Assembly: GCA_025965895.1 (NCBI GenBank)
Contig: JAOPWC010000118.1
Location: 124,001-188,000, forward strand
Reading direction: 5' to 3'
DNA: 64,000 nt
From: Mycobacterium sp.
GTDB taxonomy: Bacteria > Actinomycetota > Actinomycetes > Mycobacteriales > Mycobacteriaceae
Below the pieces are notes generated by a model. That model was not told where the DNA came from and ran no database searches. It was given only the letters and a program-made list of their open reading frames with translations. The translations under genes were made by a program, and so were the position numbers. Each line of letters starts with the position of its first letter. Position 1 is the first letter of the stretch. Of this stretch, positions 43,381 to 52,550 are shown piece after piece.

Positions 43381-44747
43381 CGCCGCGCAGCGCCAGAATC
43401 GGAGTAGCCGTCGCCCTGGTGGTGGTGTTGATCGGCGGATTGATCATCGCATTGCGGTCGACCGGGCAGACGAATCGCACGCATGTGGTCGGGTACTTCG
43501 CCAACAGCAACGGCATCTACGCCGGCGACGAGGTGCGCATCTTGGGTGTGCGCGTCGGCAAGATCGACAGGATCGAGCCGCAGCCGCAGCGGGTCAAGAT
43601 CAGCTTCTGGTACGACAGCAAGGACAAGGTGCCCGCGGACGCGAAGGCCGTGGTCTTGTCGCCATCGCTGGTCGCTGTGCGGGCGATCCAGCTGACCCCC
43701 GCGTATACCGGCGGTCCCGCGATGGCCGATCACGCCGTCATCGCTGAGGATCGCACCGCCGTTCCGGTCGAGTGGGACGACTTCCGGGTGCAACTGCAGA
43801 AGCTGACGGAGACGCTGCAGCCGACGCAACCGGGCGGGGTCAGCACATTGGGTGCGTTCGTCAACACCGCCGCAGACAACCTGCGGGGTCAAGGGGCCAA
43901 CATCCGCGACACGCTCATCAAGCTGTCTCAGGCGTTCTCGGCGCTGGGCGATCACAGCAACGACTTGTTCTCCACGATCAAGAACCTCTCGATACTGGTG
44001 TCCGCGCTACAGGACAGCACCGACCTGATGCGCCAGCTGAACCAAAACCTCGCCGCTGTGACGGGGCTGTTGTCCAACGACCCGAATGAAGTCGGCAACG
44101 CGGTCTCGGACATCAACGACGTGGTGGGCGATGTGACGAAGTTCGTGGCCGACAACCGCGAAACACTCGGGACGACGTCGGACAAACTGGCCTCAGTCAC
44201 CACGGCGCTCAACCAGAGCCTCGACGACATCAAGCAGACGCTGCACATCGCACCGACCGCCATCCAGAACTTCGTCAACATTTACCAGCCGTCCCAAGGG
44301 GCGTTGACCGGCGCGTTGGTGGTCAACAACTTCGCGAACCCGATCTCGTTTTTGTGTGGGGCGATACAGGCCGCATCGCGCCTGGGCGCGGAGCAGTCGG
44401 CCAAATTGTGTGTGCAGTATCTGGCGCCGATCATCAAGAACCGCCAGTACAACTTCCCCCCGCTCGGCGAGAATTTGTTCGTCGGCCAGTCCGCCCGCCC
44501 CAACGAGCTCACCTACAGCGAGGACTGGCTGCGTCCGGACTATGTGCCGCCGCCCGGTTCGGTTCCTGCGCCTCAAGGCACGAGCGGGCCTGCGTCGGCG
44601 GGACCTCCCCTGGCCGTCGAGGCGACCGCCCCGCCGGCGACCGCCACGTCATCGACGGACACACCGCCGCTGGCAGCAGAGACGCAATCCACCAATCCCG
44701 CCCACGGACTCCTGGGAATGATGGTGCCGCCCGGAGGTGGGTCATGA
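43377..44747 (+). CDS. mceD: MceD-type substrate-binding protein
   Basis: 456 residues, GTG start overlapping mceC (GTGA). Membrane anchor GVAVALVVVLIGGLIIALRS; MCE domain with VVGYFANSNGIYAGDEVRIL and VRVGKIDRIE; helical stretch 130-300; IYQPSQGALTGALVVNNFAN, a strongly conserved MceD segment, near 302; Ala/Thr/Pro-rich end. Its TGA overlaps the ATG of mceE (ATGA). Confidence 0.94.
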   Translation: MTPRSARIGVAVALVVVLIGGLIIALRSTGQTNRTHVVGYFANSNGIYAGDEVRILGVRVGKIDRIEPQPQRVKISFWYDSKDKVPADAKAVVLSPSLVAVRAIQLTPAYTGGPAMADHAVIAEDRTAVPVEWDDFRVQLQKLTETLQPTQPGGVSTLGAFVNTAADNLRGQGANIRDTLIKLSQAFSALGDHSNDLFSTIKNLSILVSALQDSTDLMRQLNQNLAAVTGLLSNDPNEVGNAVSDINDVVGDVTKFVADNRETLGTTSDKLASVTTALNQSLDDIKQTLHIAPTAIQNFVNIYQPSQGALTGALVVNNFANPISFLCGAIQAASRLGAEQSAKLCVQYLAPIIKNRQYNFPPLGENLFVGQSARPNELTYSEDWLRPDYVPPPGSVPAPQGTSGPASAGPPLAVEATAPPATATSSTDTPPLAAETQSTNPAHGLLGMMVPPGGGS

Positions 44748-45871
44748 CGCGACTGCGCCAGATCGCGGCTCGCGCCGTCGTCCTGGCGGCGGCACTGACA
44801 GGATGCCAGTGGCAGGGCGCGAACTCGCTGCCGTTGCCGGGCACACAGGGCCACGGCCCCGGCGCGTACACCATCCAGGCTCAGCTGCCCGACGTCGACA
44901 ACATCGAACGCAATTCGCGGGTGCGGGTCGGCGACGTCACCGTGGGCAACGTGACGAAGATCGAGCGCCAGGGTTGGCATGCGCTGCTGACGATGACGAT
45001 CAACGGCGACGTCGACCTGCCGGCGAATGCCACGGCGAAGATCGGCCAGACCAGCCTGCTGGGGTCCAAGCACGTCGAGTTGGCGCCGCCGACAAACGTG
45101 CCGCGCGAGGGCAGGCTGCATGAGGGGTCACTGATCCCGCTGTGGTCGGGTGCGGCGTACCCGTCAACGGAGCAGACGTTGGCCGCGCTGTCGCTGATCC
45201 TCAACGGAGGCGGCATCGGCCAGATCCAGGACATCACCGCCGCATTGAGCACCGCGTTCGCCGGGCGCGAGCAAGACTTGCGTAGCCTGCTGGGCCAGCT
45301 GGACCGCTTCGTCAGCTACGTCAACGACCAGACCGATGACATCATCAACGCCACCACCAGCCTAAACAATCTGGTGGGTCAGCTCGCCGACCAGAAGCCG
45401 GTGGTGGACAAAGCGCTCAAGACGCTTCCGGACGCGTTGTCGGTGCTGCGCGACCAGCGCCAACACCTTGCCAACGCGCTCGACTCCGTTGGCAAGTTCA
45501 GCGCGCTGGCGGGTGACTCGGTGAACCAGACCAAGGACAACCTGGTCAAGGAACTTCACGAGCTCGGGCCCGTTCTGGAATCTCTGGCCAACGCCGGTCC
45601 CGCCCTGACCCGTTCCCTGAGCTTTTTCGCCACCTTCCCATGGCCGAACGAAACCCTGGAGAACTGGGTGCGCGGTGACTACGCGAACCTGACCGCCGTC
45701 ATCGACCTGACCCTGAGCCGCATCGACTCGTCGTTTTTCACCGGCACCCGGTGGGAGGGCAATCTCACGGAGCTGGAACTGCAGTGGGGCCGCACGATCG
45801 GCCAGATGCCCAGCCCGTACACCGCGGGCAATCCGCTTGTCGTTCCCTACCACTGGGATCAGGGGCCATAA
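44744..45871 (+). CDS. mceE: MceE-type lipoprotein of the Mce transporter
   Basis: 375 residues from ATG 44744 (GGAGGTGG upstream and ATGA overlap). The N-terminus is a lipoprotein signal: AVVLAAALTGC with lipobox LTGC (lipidated Cys at about 20), as in the Lpr/MceE subunits. MCE domain: YTIQAQLPDVDNIERNSRVR, VGDVTVGNVTKIE and QTSLLGSKHVELAPP. The helical region and ending GNPLVVPYHWDQGP are typical. It probably anchors the complex in the inner membrane outer leaflet. Confidence 0.95.
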   Translation: MTRLRQIAARAVVLAAALTGCQWQGANSLPLPGTQGHGPGAYTIQAQLPDVDNIERNSRVRVGDVTVGNVTKIERQGWHALLTMTINGDVDLPANATAKIGQTSLLGSKHVELAPPTNVPREGRLHEGSLIPLWSGAAYPSTEQTLAALSLILNGGGIGQIQDITAALSTAFAGREQDLRSLLGQLDRFVSYVNDQTDDIINATTSLNNLVGQLADQKPVVDKALKTLPDALSVLRDQRQHLANALDSVGKFSALAGDSVNQTKDNLVKELHELGPVLESLANAGPALTRSLSFFATFPWPNETLENWVRGDYANLTAVIDLTLSRIDSSFFTGTRWEGNLTELELQWGRTIGQMPSPYTAGNPLVVPYHWDQGP

Positions 45872-45872
45872 C

Positions 45873-47339
45873 ATGCGAATGAACAGGCGAATCTGGACAC
45901 AGCTGGCGATCTTGATCGTCATCGCCGCCACCGCTTTCACAGTTATGGCGTTCGGCTACATGCGGTTGCCGAACCTGTTGTTCGGCATTGGCCAGTACAG
46001 CGTGACAATGCGGCTGCCCGACGCCAGCGGACTCTACGAGCGGGCCAATGTCACCTACCGGGGCACGGCGGTGGGTCAGGTCAAGAACGTTCATCTCACC
46101 GACATCGGTGTCGTTGCGGATTTGTCGCTGCGCTCGGATGTGAAAATCCCGTCCGATCTCGACGCGCAGGTCCACAGCACCTCCGCCGTCGGCGAGCAAT
46201 ACGTCGCTCTGCTGCCCCGCGAGGGGACTGCTCCGCCGCTGAAGAATGGTGACGTCATCCCGCGCGACCGCACCTCGGGGCCGCCGGACATCAACGCGTT
46301 GCTCGACGCGACCAACCGCGGCCTGGAAGCGATCCCCGGCGACAACCTCAAGACCACGATCGACGAGGCGTACACCGCCTTCGGCGGCCTTGGCCCGGAG
46401 ATCTCCCGATTCATCAAGGGGTCGACGAATCTCGCCATCGATGCCCGCAAGAACCTTCCCGAGCTGAGCAACGTGGTCGACAACGTCGCACCGGTGCTCG
46501 ACACGCAGACCGACACGGCCGACTCGGTGCAGGCGTGGGCCGCGCACTTGGCGAATGTCACGTCGCAGCTGAAAAACAACGACACCGCACTGCGGGGTGT
46601 GCTGCAGAACAGTCCGCCGGCCGCCGACCAGGTGCGACAACTCTTCGACCGGCTTCAGCCGACACTGCCGATCGTTTTGTCCAACCTGGTGAGCATCGCC
46701 CCGGTGCTCGTGACGTACCGGGCCGACCTCGAGCAACTCCTGGTGTTGCTGCCCATCGGCACCGAGGCGATGCAGGCGATCGGGGTTCCCAACGCCGGCA
46801 CGAAGCAGGCCTACAAGGGCGCGTACCTGTCCTTCAACACCAACCTCAACCTGCCGCCACCGTGTACCACCGGCTTTCTGCCCATCCAACAGCAGCGGAC
46901 GGCGAACTTCGAGGACTACCCGGATCGCCCGGCCGGCGACGTGTACTGCCGCATTCCCCAGGACGCGATGTTCAACGTCCGCGGAGCGCGTAACACGCCT
47001 TGCGAGACCCGTCCAGGCAAGCGCGCGCCGACAGTGAAGCTGTGCGAGAGCGACGAGAACTACACACCACTGAACGACGGCTACAACTGGAAAGGCGATC
47101 CGAACGCGACGCTTTCGGGTCAAGACATTCCGCAGCTGCCGCCCGGGACCCTGCCCGCGCAGGGCGCACCTCCTCCGCCAGCTCCGGCACCCCCTCCGAT
47201 CGCGGCCGCTGCATACGACCCAGCCACCGGCACGTACGTTGGTCCCGACGGGCATCTGTACACACAAGCCGACCTGGCCCACAGTGTCGACAAGGAGCGA
47301 ACATGGCAGACGATGCTGCTGCCCCCACCGGGGAGCTAA
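45873..47339 (+). CDS. mceF: MceF-type substrate-binding protein
   Basis: 488 residues from ATG 45873 (ATG 45879 also possible). Membrane anchor LAILIVIAATAFTVMAFGYM; MCE domain with YSVTMRLPDASGLYERANVT and GTAVGQVKNVHL; helical region; Cys-containing region PPPCTTGFLP, AGDVYCRIPQD and RNTPCETRPG that probably forms disulfides outside the cell; C-terminal YDPATGTYVGPDGHLYTQAD. The last 37 bp overlap the next gene in another frame. Confidence 0.94.
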   Translation: MRMNRRIWTQLAILIVIAATAFTVMAFGYMRLPNLLFGIGQYSVTMRLPDASGLYERANVTYRGTAVGQVKNVHLTDIGVVADLSLRSDVKIPSDLDAQVHSTSAVGEQYVALLPREGTAPPLKNGDVIPRDRTSGPPDINALLDATNRGLEAIPGDNLKTTIDEAYTAFGGLGPEISRFIKGSTNLAIDARKNLPELSNVVDNVAPVLDTQTDTADSVQAWAAHLANVTSQLKNNDTALRGVLQNSPPAADQVRQLFDRLQPTLPIVLSNLVSIAPVLVTYRADLEQLLVLLPIGTEAMQAIGVPNAGTKQAYKGAYLSFNTNLNLPPPCTTGFLPIQQQRTANFEDYPDRPAGDVYCRIPQDAMFNVRGARNTPCETRPGKRAPTVKLCESDENYTPLNDGYNWKGDPNATLSGQDIPQLPPGTLPAQGAPPPPAPAPPPIAAAAYDPATGTYVGPDGHLYTQADLAHSVDKERTWQTMLLPPPGS

Positions 47340-47995
47340 GCGAGCCGAACAAGCCGCGCAGCGGAACCGACCAAGGATCAGCCGAATCGCCGGACGCCGC
47401 TGCCGCAGAGCCGGAATCCACCGCGGCCAGCGACGTCGAGGACGCAGAGGATTACGACACAGAAGGCGACGACGCCGCCGACAACCCCGATCCCAAGAAG
47501 CGCCGCACGCCGATGTCTCCGGTGCTGCTGGCCACGGTGATCGGGCTGGTCACCGTGGTGGCGCTGGGCGGTTTGGCCGGCTGGCTGGGGTACCGGGCCT
47601 ATCAGTCGCACAAAGCCCAGCAGCAGCGCGAACTGTTCCTTCAGGTTGGTCGCCAGGGCGCCCTCAACCTGACGACCATCGACTGGCACGAGGCCGACAC
47701 CGATGTTCAACGCATCCTCGACTCGGCGACGGGCACGTTCTACGACGACTTCTCCAAGAGGTCACAACCTTTCGTCGAGGTCGTCAAGCAGGCGCAGTCG
47801 AAATCGGTCGGCACAATCGCCGAGTCGGGGCTTGAATCGGTCTCGGGCAGCGAGGCCCAGGTGCTGGTGGCGGTCAGCGTCAAGACGTCGAACGCCGGTG
47901 CACCGCAGCAGGATCCACGCGGCTGGCGGATGCGGCTCTCGGTTCAGAAGGTCGGCGACGAAGCGAAGATCTCCAACGTGGCGTTCGTACCGTGA
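47303..47995 (+). CDS. Mce-associated membrane protein (Mam type)
   Basis: 230 residues from ATG 47303 with AAGGAG upstream, overlapping mceF by 37 bp. A very acidic Ala/Glu/Asp-rich cytoplasmic N-terminus (about 1-65, KKRRTP just before the membrane), one membrane segment (VLLATVIGLVTVVALGGLAG), and an outer domain of the NTF2-like Mam fold with TIDWHEADTDVQRILDSATG. Mam proteins stabilise Mce complexes. Its TGA overlaps the next gene (GTGA). Confidence 0.92.
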   Translation: MADDAAAPTGELSEPNKPRSGTDQGSAESPDAAAAEPESTAASDVEDAEDYDTEGDDAADNPDPKKRRTPMSPVLLATVIGLVTVVALGGLAGWLGYRAYQSHKAQQQRELFLQVGRQGALNLTTIDWHEADTDVQRILDSATGTFYDDFSKRSQPFVEVVKQAQSKSVGTIAESGLESVSGSEAQVLVAVSVKTSNAGAPQQDPRGWRMRLSVQKVGDEAKISNVAFVP

Positions 47996-48735
47996 CACCG
48001 TCGCGCGCCGGCCGCTCCGGCCAACACAGCAATCCCGATGACGAGCCAGTGAAGGAATCAGCTTCTGGGTCCATCGACAACGACATCGCGACCGAAGACG
48101 AGGCGACGCACACCGATCGGTCGACCGGCGCCGACACCTCCGACGGGCCCGAGGAGCCCGAGAAGCCCGGCGACGGACAGGAATCCGAGGCCGCCGAAGG
48201 GCGTGCGGACTCGGACACCGACACCCGCGAGCAGCTGAAAGCCAAGTACCGCATCAACTGGTCGCGCGCCGTGGCGTTTGGCTTGCTGCCCGCACTTGCG
48301 CTGCTGCTCGCCGCGGGCGCCGCTTACCTCAAGTGGCGGGACGCGTCTATCCGCGACGCCGACGTCGCCCGCGTCGAATCGGTCCAGGCCGCGCGCGATT
48401 CTACGGTCGCTCTCCTTTCCTACCAGCCTGACAAAGTCGACCAGCAGCTCGGGGCGGCCCGCAACCTGCTCACCGGCCAGTTTCGGGATTCGTACACGTC
48501 ATTGACCCACGACGTCGTGATTCCCGGCGCGAAACAAAAGAAGATCTCGGCCGTCGCGTCGGTCCCTGCCGTCGCGTCGGTGTCGGCAGCTCCCAGCCAT
48601 GCCGTGGCCCTTGTGTTCGTCGACCAAACCGTGATCGTCGGCAACGACGCGCCAACGGCTACCGCATCCAGTGTCCGGGTGACCCTCGACAAAATCAATG
48701 GGCGCTGGCTCATTTCGGGTTTCGACCCGGTGTGA
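47992..48735 (+). CDS. Mce-associated membrane protein (Mam type)
   Basis: 247 residues from GTG 47992. Same layout as the previous gene: long acidic disordered cytoplasmic part (about 1-85), membrane segment AVAFGLLPALALLLAAGAAY, and outer Mam domain with SYQPDKVDQQLGAARNLLTG and LDKINGRWLISGFDPV. An in-frame tandem duplication gives AVASV-P-AVASV near 186-196 (two copies of GCCGTCGCGTCGGT at about 48550-48582). A later GTG at 48049 is possible. Last gene of the mce operon; converges with the hydrolase-fold gene. Confidence 0.92.
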   Translation: MTPSRAGRSGQHSNPDDEPVKESASGSIDNDIATEDEATHTDRSTGADTSDGPEEPEKPGDGQESEAAEGRADSDTDTREQLKAKYRINWSRAVAFGLLPALALLLAAGAAYLKWRDASIRDADVARVESVQAARDSTVALLSYQPDKVDQQLGAARNLLTGQFRDSYTSLTHDVVIPGAKQKKISAVASVPAVASVSAAPSHAVALVFVDQTVIVGNDAPTATASSVRVTLDKINGRWLISGFDPV

Positions 48736-48748
48736 CCCAGCGGCGATC

Positions 48749-49387
48749 TCACGACGATACGCTGGTTTGCTGGTGGTGGCCGGCCCACTCTGCGATGAGG
48801 TCATCGACCGTTGTGAGCCGACCGAGCAGAGCCATGGTGTTGGTCAAAACCTGCTCGGCGTAGGAGGCCGGGGTGCCTCCGACGGCATCGCGGGGAACCA
48901 CGAGGCGGAACCCGGCCTGGGTGAGATCCCCGGCGGTGTGCGGCAACGCCAGATTGAGCGACACCCCGACAAGGACGACAGTCCGCACGCCGAAACTGCT
49001 CAGCACCGGCAGCAGTTCGGAGCCCGCCGTGGGGAACAGTCCGTGGTGGCGCGGCAGCAGCAGGTCGCCGGCTGACAACAGCTCGGGAAGGACCTTGGTC
49101 GCTGCGGCGCCGGGTGCCCACCCGGCGGTGGCCGGCCCCAACACGCGCCATATCCGTGCGGTACCTGTGTGCTGGTTCCCGAGTACCCCTTCATAGGTCG
49201 CGTGTATCACGCGCAGGCCGCTGCGGCGCGCGGCGTCGAGCAGGCGGCGCATGTTCTCGATGAGGTGGGCGGAGTCGGCCGCCAGAGCGGGGAGCACCGA
49301 TTCCGGCCCCAGCACACCGCTTTGGCATTCCACACAGACGACGGCCGTCGCGGCGGGATCGTCAGCGGACGGCGGTGACGGTGGCAT
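48749..49387 (-). CDS. Isochorismatase/cysteine-hydrolase-fold protein lacking the Cys
   Basis: 212 residues from ATG 49387 (AAGGAG upstream). Isochorismatase-like fold: AVVCVECQSGVLG at the start (family usually has Asp in DMQ, here Glu), RVIHATYEG near 70 and VLVGVSLNLALPHTAGDLTQ near 140. In active members the second motif has the catalytic Cys (NVCV); here it reads NLAL. It may be a non-catalytic or altered hydrolase; I recall related mycobacterial sequences with similar loss. It ends 13 bp from the mce operon end. Confidence 0.82.
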   Translation of the reverse strand: MPPSPPSADDPAATAVVCVECQSGVLGPESVLPALAADSAHLIENMRRLLDAARRSGLRVIHATYEGVLGNQHTGTARIWRVLGPATAGWAPGAAATKVLPELLSAGDLLLPRHHGLFPTAGSELLPVLSSFGVRTVVLVGVSLNLALPHTAGDLTQAGFRLVVPRDAVGGTPASYAEQVLTNTMALLGRLTTVDDLIAEWAGHHQQTSVSS

Positions 49388-49634
49388 CGTGCTCCTTGAT
49401 CTGATGTGTGCGGTAAGATGGTGTCGATGTCCGGAGTCGGCCGTAAATCGGTCGGTCTCAGCATAACTCACCTTCCGACACCGGCACTATACGGTCGTTT
49501 CGATCTGTCGGTTCTCTAGATTCCCGGCCGAAAAACCTTTGCGCTGGGCGCTCGTCCGAGCGGCGTCAACACCTGAGTGCTGTTGTTCACGGCGTCAGGT
49601 CAAGCCAGGAGGAAACCAGCGTCATCGGGCTGAA

Positions 49635-49664
49635 GATTCCCTTCTCCCAATGGGAGTCGGAATC
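49635..49664. promoter_or_regulatory. Hairpin in ligase leader
   Basis: GATTCC-ctt-CTCCC-aat-GGGAG-tc-GGAATC: 6-bp and 5-bp stems with a small internal loop and a 3-base loop. It ends 45 bp before the ATG at 49709. It may be an mRNA leader structure. Confidence 0.45.
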
Positions 49665-49665
49665 T

Positions 49666-49690
49666 CAGAACGTGCCGTTAAGGCGTTCTG
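49666..49690. promoter_or_regulatory. Second inverted repeat in ligase leader
   Basis: CAGAACG-N11-CGTTCTG, one base after the first hairpin and 19 bp before the ATG. Folding would place the structure at the translation start region. Alternatively a protein site. Confidence 0.4.
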
Positions 49691-49708
49691 GGCCCGTAGA
49701 GTGCGGTT

Positions 49709-51244
49709 ATGCAGATCCGTGAACACGTCGGCAACGCGAAGCCGGCGATCATCTTGCACCCCTCGGGAACGGTGATCAGCTTCGCCGAATTGGAGGCGCG
49801 GGCAAACCGGTTGGCGCACCATTTCCGGAGCGTGGGACTTCGCGAGGGAGACACGATCGCGGCGGTCATGGAGAATAACGAGCACATCCACGCGGTGATG
49901 TGGGCGGCACGGCGGTCAGGGCTCTACTATGCGCTGATCAACACCCACCTGACCGCGCCGGAGGCGGCGTACATCGTCGACAACAGCGGCGCCAAGGCGG
50001 TGATCGGGACGCGGGTGATGCGCAAGGTATGTGAGGGGCTGGCTGAGCACCTGCCAAACGGTTTGCCGCCCACACTGTTGATCGCCGAGGACGACCTCGA
50101 CGGCTGGGCGCGCTATCCCGCGTGTGTGGCGGACCAGCCCGCGACACCAGTCGACGACGAACGCGAAGGCGACCTGTTGCAGTACTCATCGGGCACTACA
50201 GGGCGCCCGAAAGGAATCCGCCGCGAACTCGTGCACCTGTCTCCTGCCGAAGCGCCCAACATGCTGATGCCGTTGATGGCCGCCGTGGGGATTACCGGTG
50301 ACTCGGTGTATTTGAGTCCGGCGCCGCTGTATCACACCGCTCCGTCATTCTGGTCGATGGTGGTGCAGGCGATGGGCGGCACGACGGTCGTCATGGAGAA
50401 GTTCGACCCGGAACAGGCGTTGGAGTGCATTCAGCGCTACCGCGTCACTCACGGCCAGTTCGTCCCCGCGATGTTCGTCCGGATGCTGAAGTTGCCCCAT
50501 TCGGTGCGTGATTCGTATGACGTGTCCAGTCTGCTGCGGGTTGTGCACGCCGCGGCGCCCTGTCCAGTCGACATCAAGAGGCAGATGATCGACTGGTGGG
50601 GCCCGATCGTCGACGAGTATTACGCCTCCTCGGAGGCAGTGGGCGCATCGTTCATCCGGGCCGAGGAGTGGCTGGCCCATCCAGGGTCGGTCGGCCGGCC
50701 CCTTGTCGGCGTTCCGCACATCGTGGGCGAGAACGGCGAAGAACTGCCGCCCGGAGAAATCGGCGAGATCTATTACGAGGGCGGCTATTCGTTCGACTAT
50801 CTGAAGGACGAGGCGAAGACGGCCGCGTCGCGCAACGAGCGTGGTTGGGTGAGCGTCGGTGACGTCGGCTACCTCGACAATGAGGGGTATCTGTTTCTCA
50901 CTGATCGGCGCCATCACATGATCATCTCCGGCGGGGTCAACATCTATCCTCAAGAAGCCGAGGATCTGCTGGTAACCCATCCGAAGGTGCTCGACGCCGC
51001 CGTGTTCGGCATCCCAGACACTGAAATGGGTCAATCGGTCAAGGCTGTCGTTCAGACCGTCGATCCGGCCGATGCCACCGACGCGTTCGCCGACGAGCTT
51101 TCTGTCTGGCTGCGGGACCGGCTGGCGCACTACAAATGTCCGCGGTCGATTTCTTTCGTGGCGCAGCTGCCGCGCACTGATACCGGCAAACTGTACAAGC
51201 AGGAGCTGGTCATGAATTACGCGATGCGGGCACCGTCAGGCTGA
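49709..51244 (+). CDS. Acyl-CoA synthetase / AMP-dependent ligase (FadD4-like)
   Basis: 511-residue ANL ligase starting MQIREHVGNAKPAIILHPSG, which I recall as the N-terminus of mycobacterial FadD4-type ligases. P-loop LLQYSSGTTGRPKGIRRE at about 151-168, ASSEAVG near 310, SVGDVGYLDNEGYLF near 389, DRRHHMIISGGVNIYP and the final RTDTGKLYKQEL with the catalytic Lys. It activates an acid of unknown structure. The ATG has a weak ribosome site and two hairpins just upstream. Converges with the SDR gene 7 bp away. Confidence 0.93.
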   Translation: MQIREHVGNAKPAIILHPSGTVISFAELEARANRLAHHFRSVGLREGDTIAAVMENNEHIHAVMWAARRSGLYYALINTHLTAPEAAYIVDNSGAKAVIGTRVMRKVCEGLAEHLPNGLPPTLLIAEDDLDGWARYPACVADQPATPVDDEREGDLLQYSSGTTGRPKGIRRELVHLSPAEAPNMLMPLMAAVGITGDSVYLSPAPLYHTAPSFWSMVVQAMGGTTVVMEKFDPEQALECIQRYRVTHGQFVPAMFVRMLKLPHSVRDSYDVSSLLRVVHAAAPCPVDIKRQMIDWWGPIVDEYYASSEAVGASFIRAEEWLAHPGSVGRPLVGVPHIVGENGEELPPGEIGEIYYEGGYSFDYLKDEAKTAASRNERGWVSVGDVGYLDNEGYLFLTDRRHHMIISGGVNIYPQEAEDLLVTHPKVLDAAVFGIPDTEMGQSVKAVVQTVDPADATDAFADELSVWLRDRLAHYKCPRSISFVAQLPRTDTGKLYKQELVMNYAMRAPSG

Positions 51245-51250
51245 CCGGTT

Positions 51251-52078
51251 CTAACGCCGGATATCCATGCCGGCGTCCACCTTGAGAAGGCTCCCGGTGA
51301 ATGACCGCCCCGCATCGGATATCAGGAACAGAATGGCGTTGCTGACATCTTTCGGTTCGATCATCGGAAAGTCCGGCAACGCGGTTTGCATCGCATTGAC
51401 GAGGTTGGGGTTTTCTTCGATCACCTTGAACAGTGCCGGGTTCTCGGTGACCATGGGCGTAGCGCAGTTCGTCGGGGCGACGGCGTTGACGCGGATGCGA
51501 TGGGGTGCAAGCCAATTCGCATACGCACGCACGAGGCCGGTGATCGCCAGTTTCGACATCAGGTAGGCGTCTGAGCCGCCGCGGCCGTCGGTGAGGTCGA
51601 GCAGGGCTGCCATGGAGCTGGTCGCCACGAGATTTCCACCCTGACCGCCCTCGATGAGATGAGGGATGGCCGCCTGGAAGGTGTTCCATACGCCGACCAG
51701 CATGATGTCGATTCCCAGTCGCAGCGCTTCGGTCGCATCGCGCTCATCGGGATTGCTCAAGATGACGCCGGCATTGGCGAGCGCCGTATCGATGTGGCCG
51801 AAGTGCTGCACGCCCTTGTCGAACGCGTCCTGCAGCGCTGATTTGTCACGCACATCTGCCGTGCGGATCAGCATCTGCCGACCGGTCTTTTCAACCAGGC
51901 GCGCAGTTTCCTGCAGATCGTCCCAGGTGCCCAGCTTGTAAGGCACGACCTCGAGGTCTTCGCAGATATCAACGCCGACGATGTCAGCGCCCTCCTCAGC
52001 GCACAGGACGGCATGTGATCTGCCCTGACCCCGCGCGGCGCCGGTGATGAAAACGACGCGACCATCCAGTGCACCCAT
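51251..52078 (-). CDS. Mycofactocin-coupled-type SDR oxidoreductase
   Basis: 275-residue SDR. The N-terminus VVFITGAARGQGRSHAVLCA and GVDIC match the SDR group whose NAD is held tightly and recycled by mycofactocin (TIGR03971 type). ANAG is near 100, the catalytic Ser in ATSSMA, then YLMSK with Tyr and Lys, and NAVAPTNCATPM. It oxidises an alcohol. Known mycofactocin genes (mftA-F) are not in the window. The broken DoxX gene ends 43 bp upstream. Confidence 0.9.
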   Translation of the reverse strand: MGALDGRVVFITGAARGQGRSHAVLCAEEGADIVGVDICEDLEVVPYKLGTWDDLQETARLVEKTGRQMLIRTADVRDKSALQDAFDKGVQHFGHIDTALANAGVILSNPDERDATEALRLGIDIMLVGVWNTFQAAIPHLIEGGQGGNLVATSSMAALLDLTDGRGGSDAYLMSKLAITGLVRAYANWLAPHRIRVNAVAPTNCATPMVTENPALFKVIEENPNLVNAMQTALPDFPMIEPKDVSNAILFLISDAGRSFTGSLLKVDAGMDIRR

Positions 52079-52120
52079 GACGTGTCTCCTCTCGTCGACC
52101 TTGATCGATGCGGCCCGGCC

Positions 52121-52544
52121 CTAGTGAGCCTTCACTGGCCGGCGGTAGAAGATCAGCAGCTGTCCGACCCCGCCGGCCACGACCAGCACAACGGAGATCA
52201 GCAACCCGGCCCAGCCGTCGTGCCGGTTGTGGCCGAACAGCACCCAGTCCAGACTGAGCCGGCCGGCACCCAGGGTAGCGACGGCCAGCGCGCCGACCGC
52301 CGGTGGAGGGAATCGGCGTGAGCAATCCGGCGGCGATCCCCGGTCCTGCGGCGATCTCGGCGGTGGCGGCGATCCGCGCGTGCTGGTTTCCCGGTCGCAT
52401 CCCGATGCTGTCAAACCACCTGGCGGTGCCTGAGATTCGGCCCCCCGAGAAGATCTTGTTGTAGCCGTGGCCGGCCATGGTCAAGCCGAGACCCAGACGC
52501 AAAATCAGCAATGCGGTGTCGTATGCGTAACCAGAGGAAGTCAT
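52121..52544 (-). pseudogene. DoxX-family membrane protein, disrupted
   Basis: From 52544 the frame reads YDTALLILRLGLGLTMAGHG and AGPGIAAGLLTPIPS, a good DoxX start. Near 52296-52305 the frame changes, and the end GRLSLDWVLFG and GQLLIFYRRP is in another frame with stop at 52121. The middle part of a normal DoxX protein (third membrane segment region, roughly 40 residues) is missing, so an internal deletion with frameshift is likely. The first frame runs on into the SDR gene without meaning. Confidence 0.72.
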
Positions 52545-52550
52545 CGAGGG

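Larger units (their letters stand above)
49388..49708. other. Divergent intergenic region with two hairpins
   Basis: Promoter region between the hydrolase-fold gene (-) and the ligase (+). The half next to the ligase has two inverted repeats (annotated separately). AGGAGG at about 49610 is followed by an in-frame stretch without a standard start codon, so no gene is called. Confidence 0.6.

Noticed and set aside
49610..49708. A short gene starting after AGGAGG at 49610
   Set aside because: The codon at the right distance is GTC, and the frame ends inside the ligase start; more likely leader sequence.
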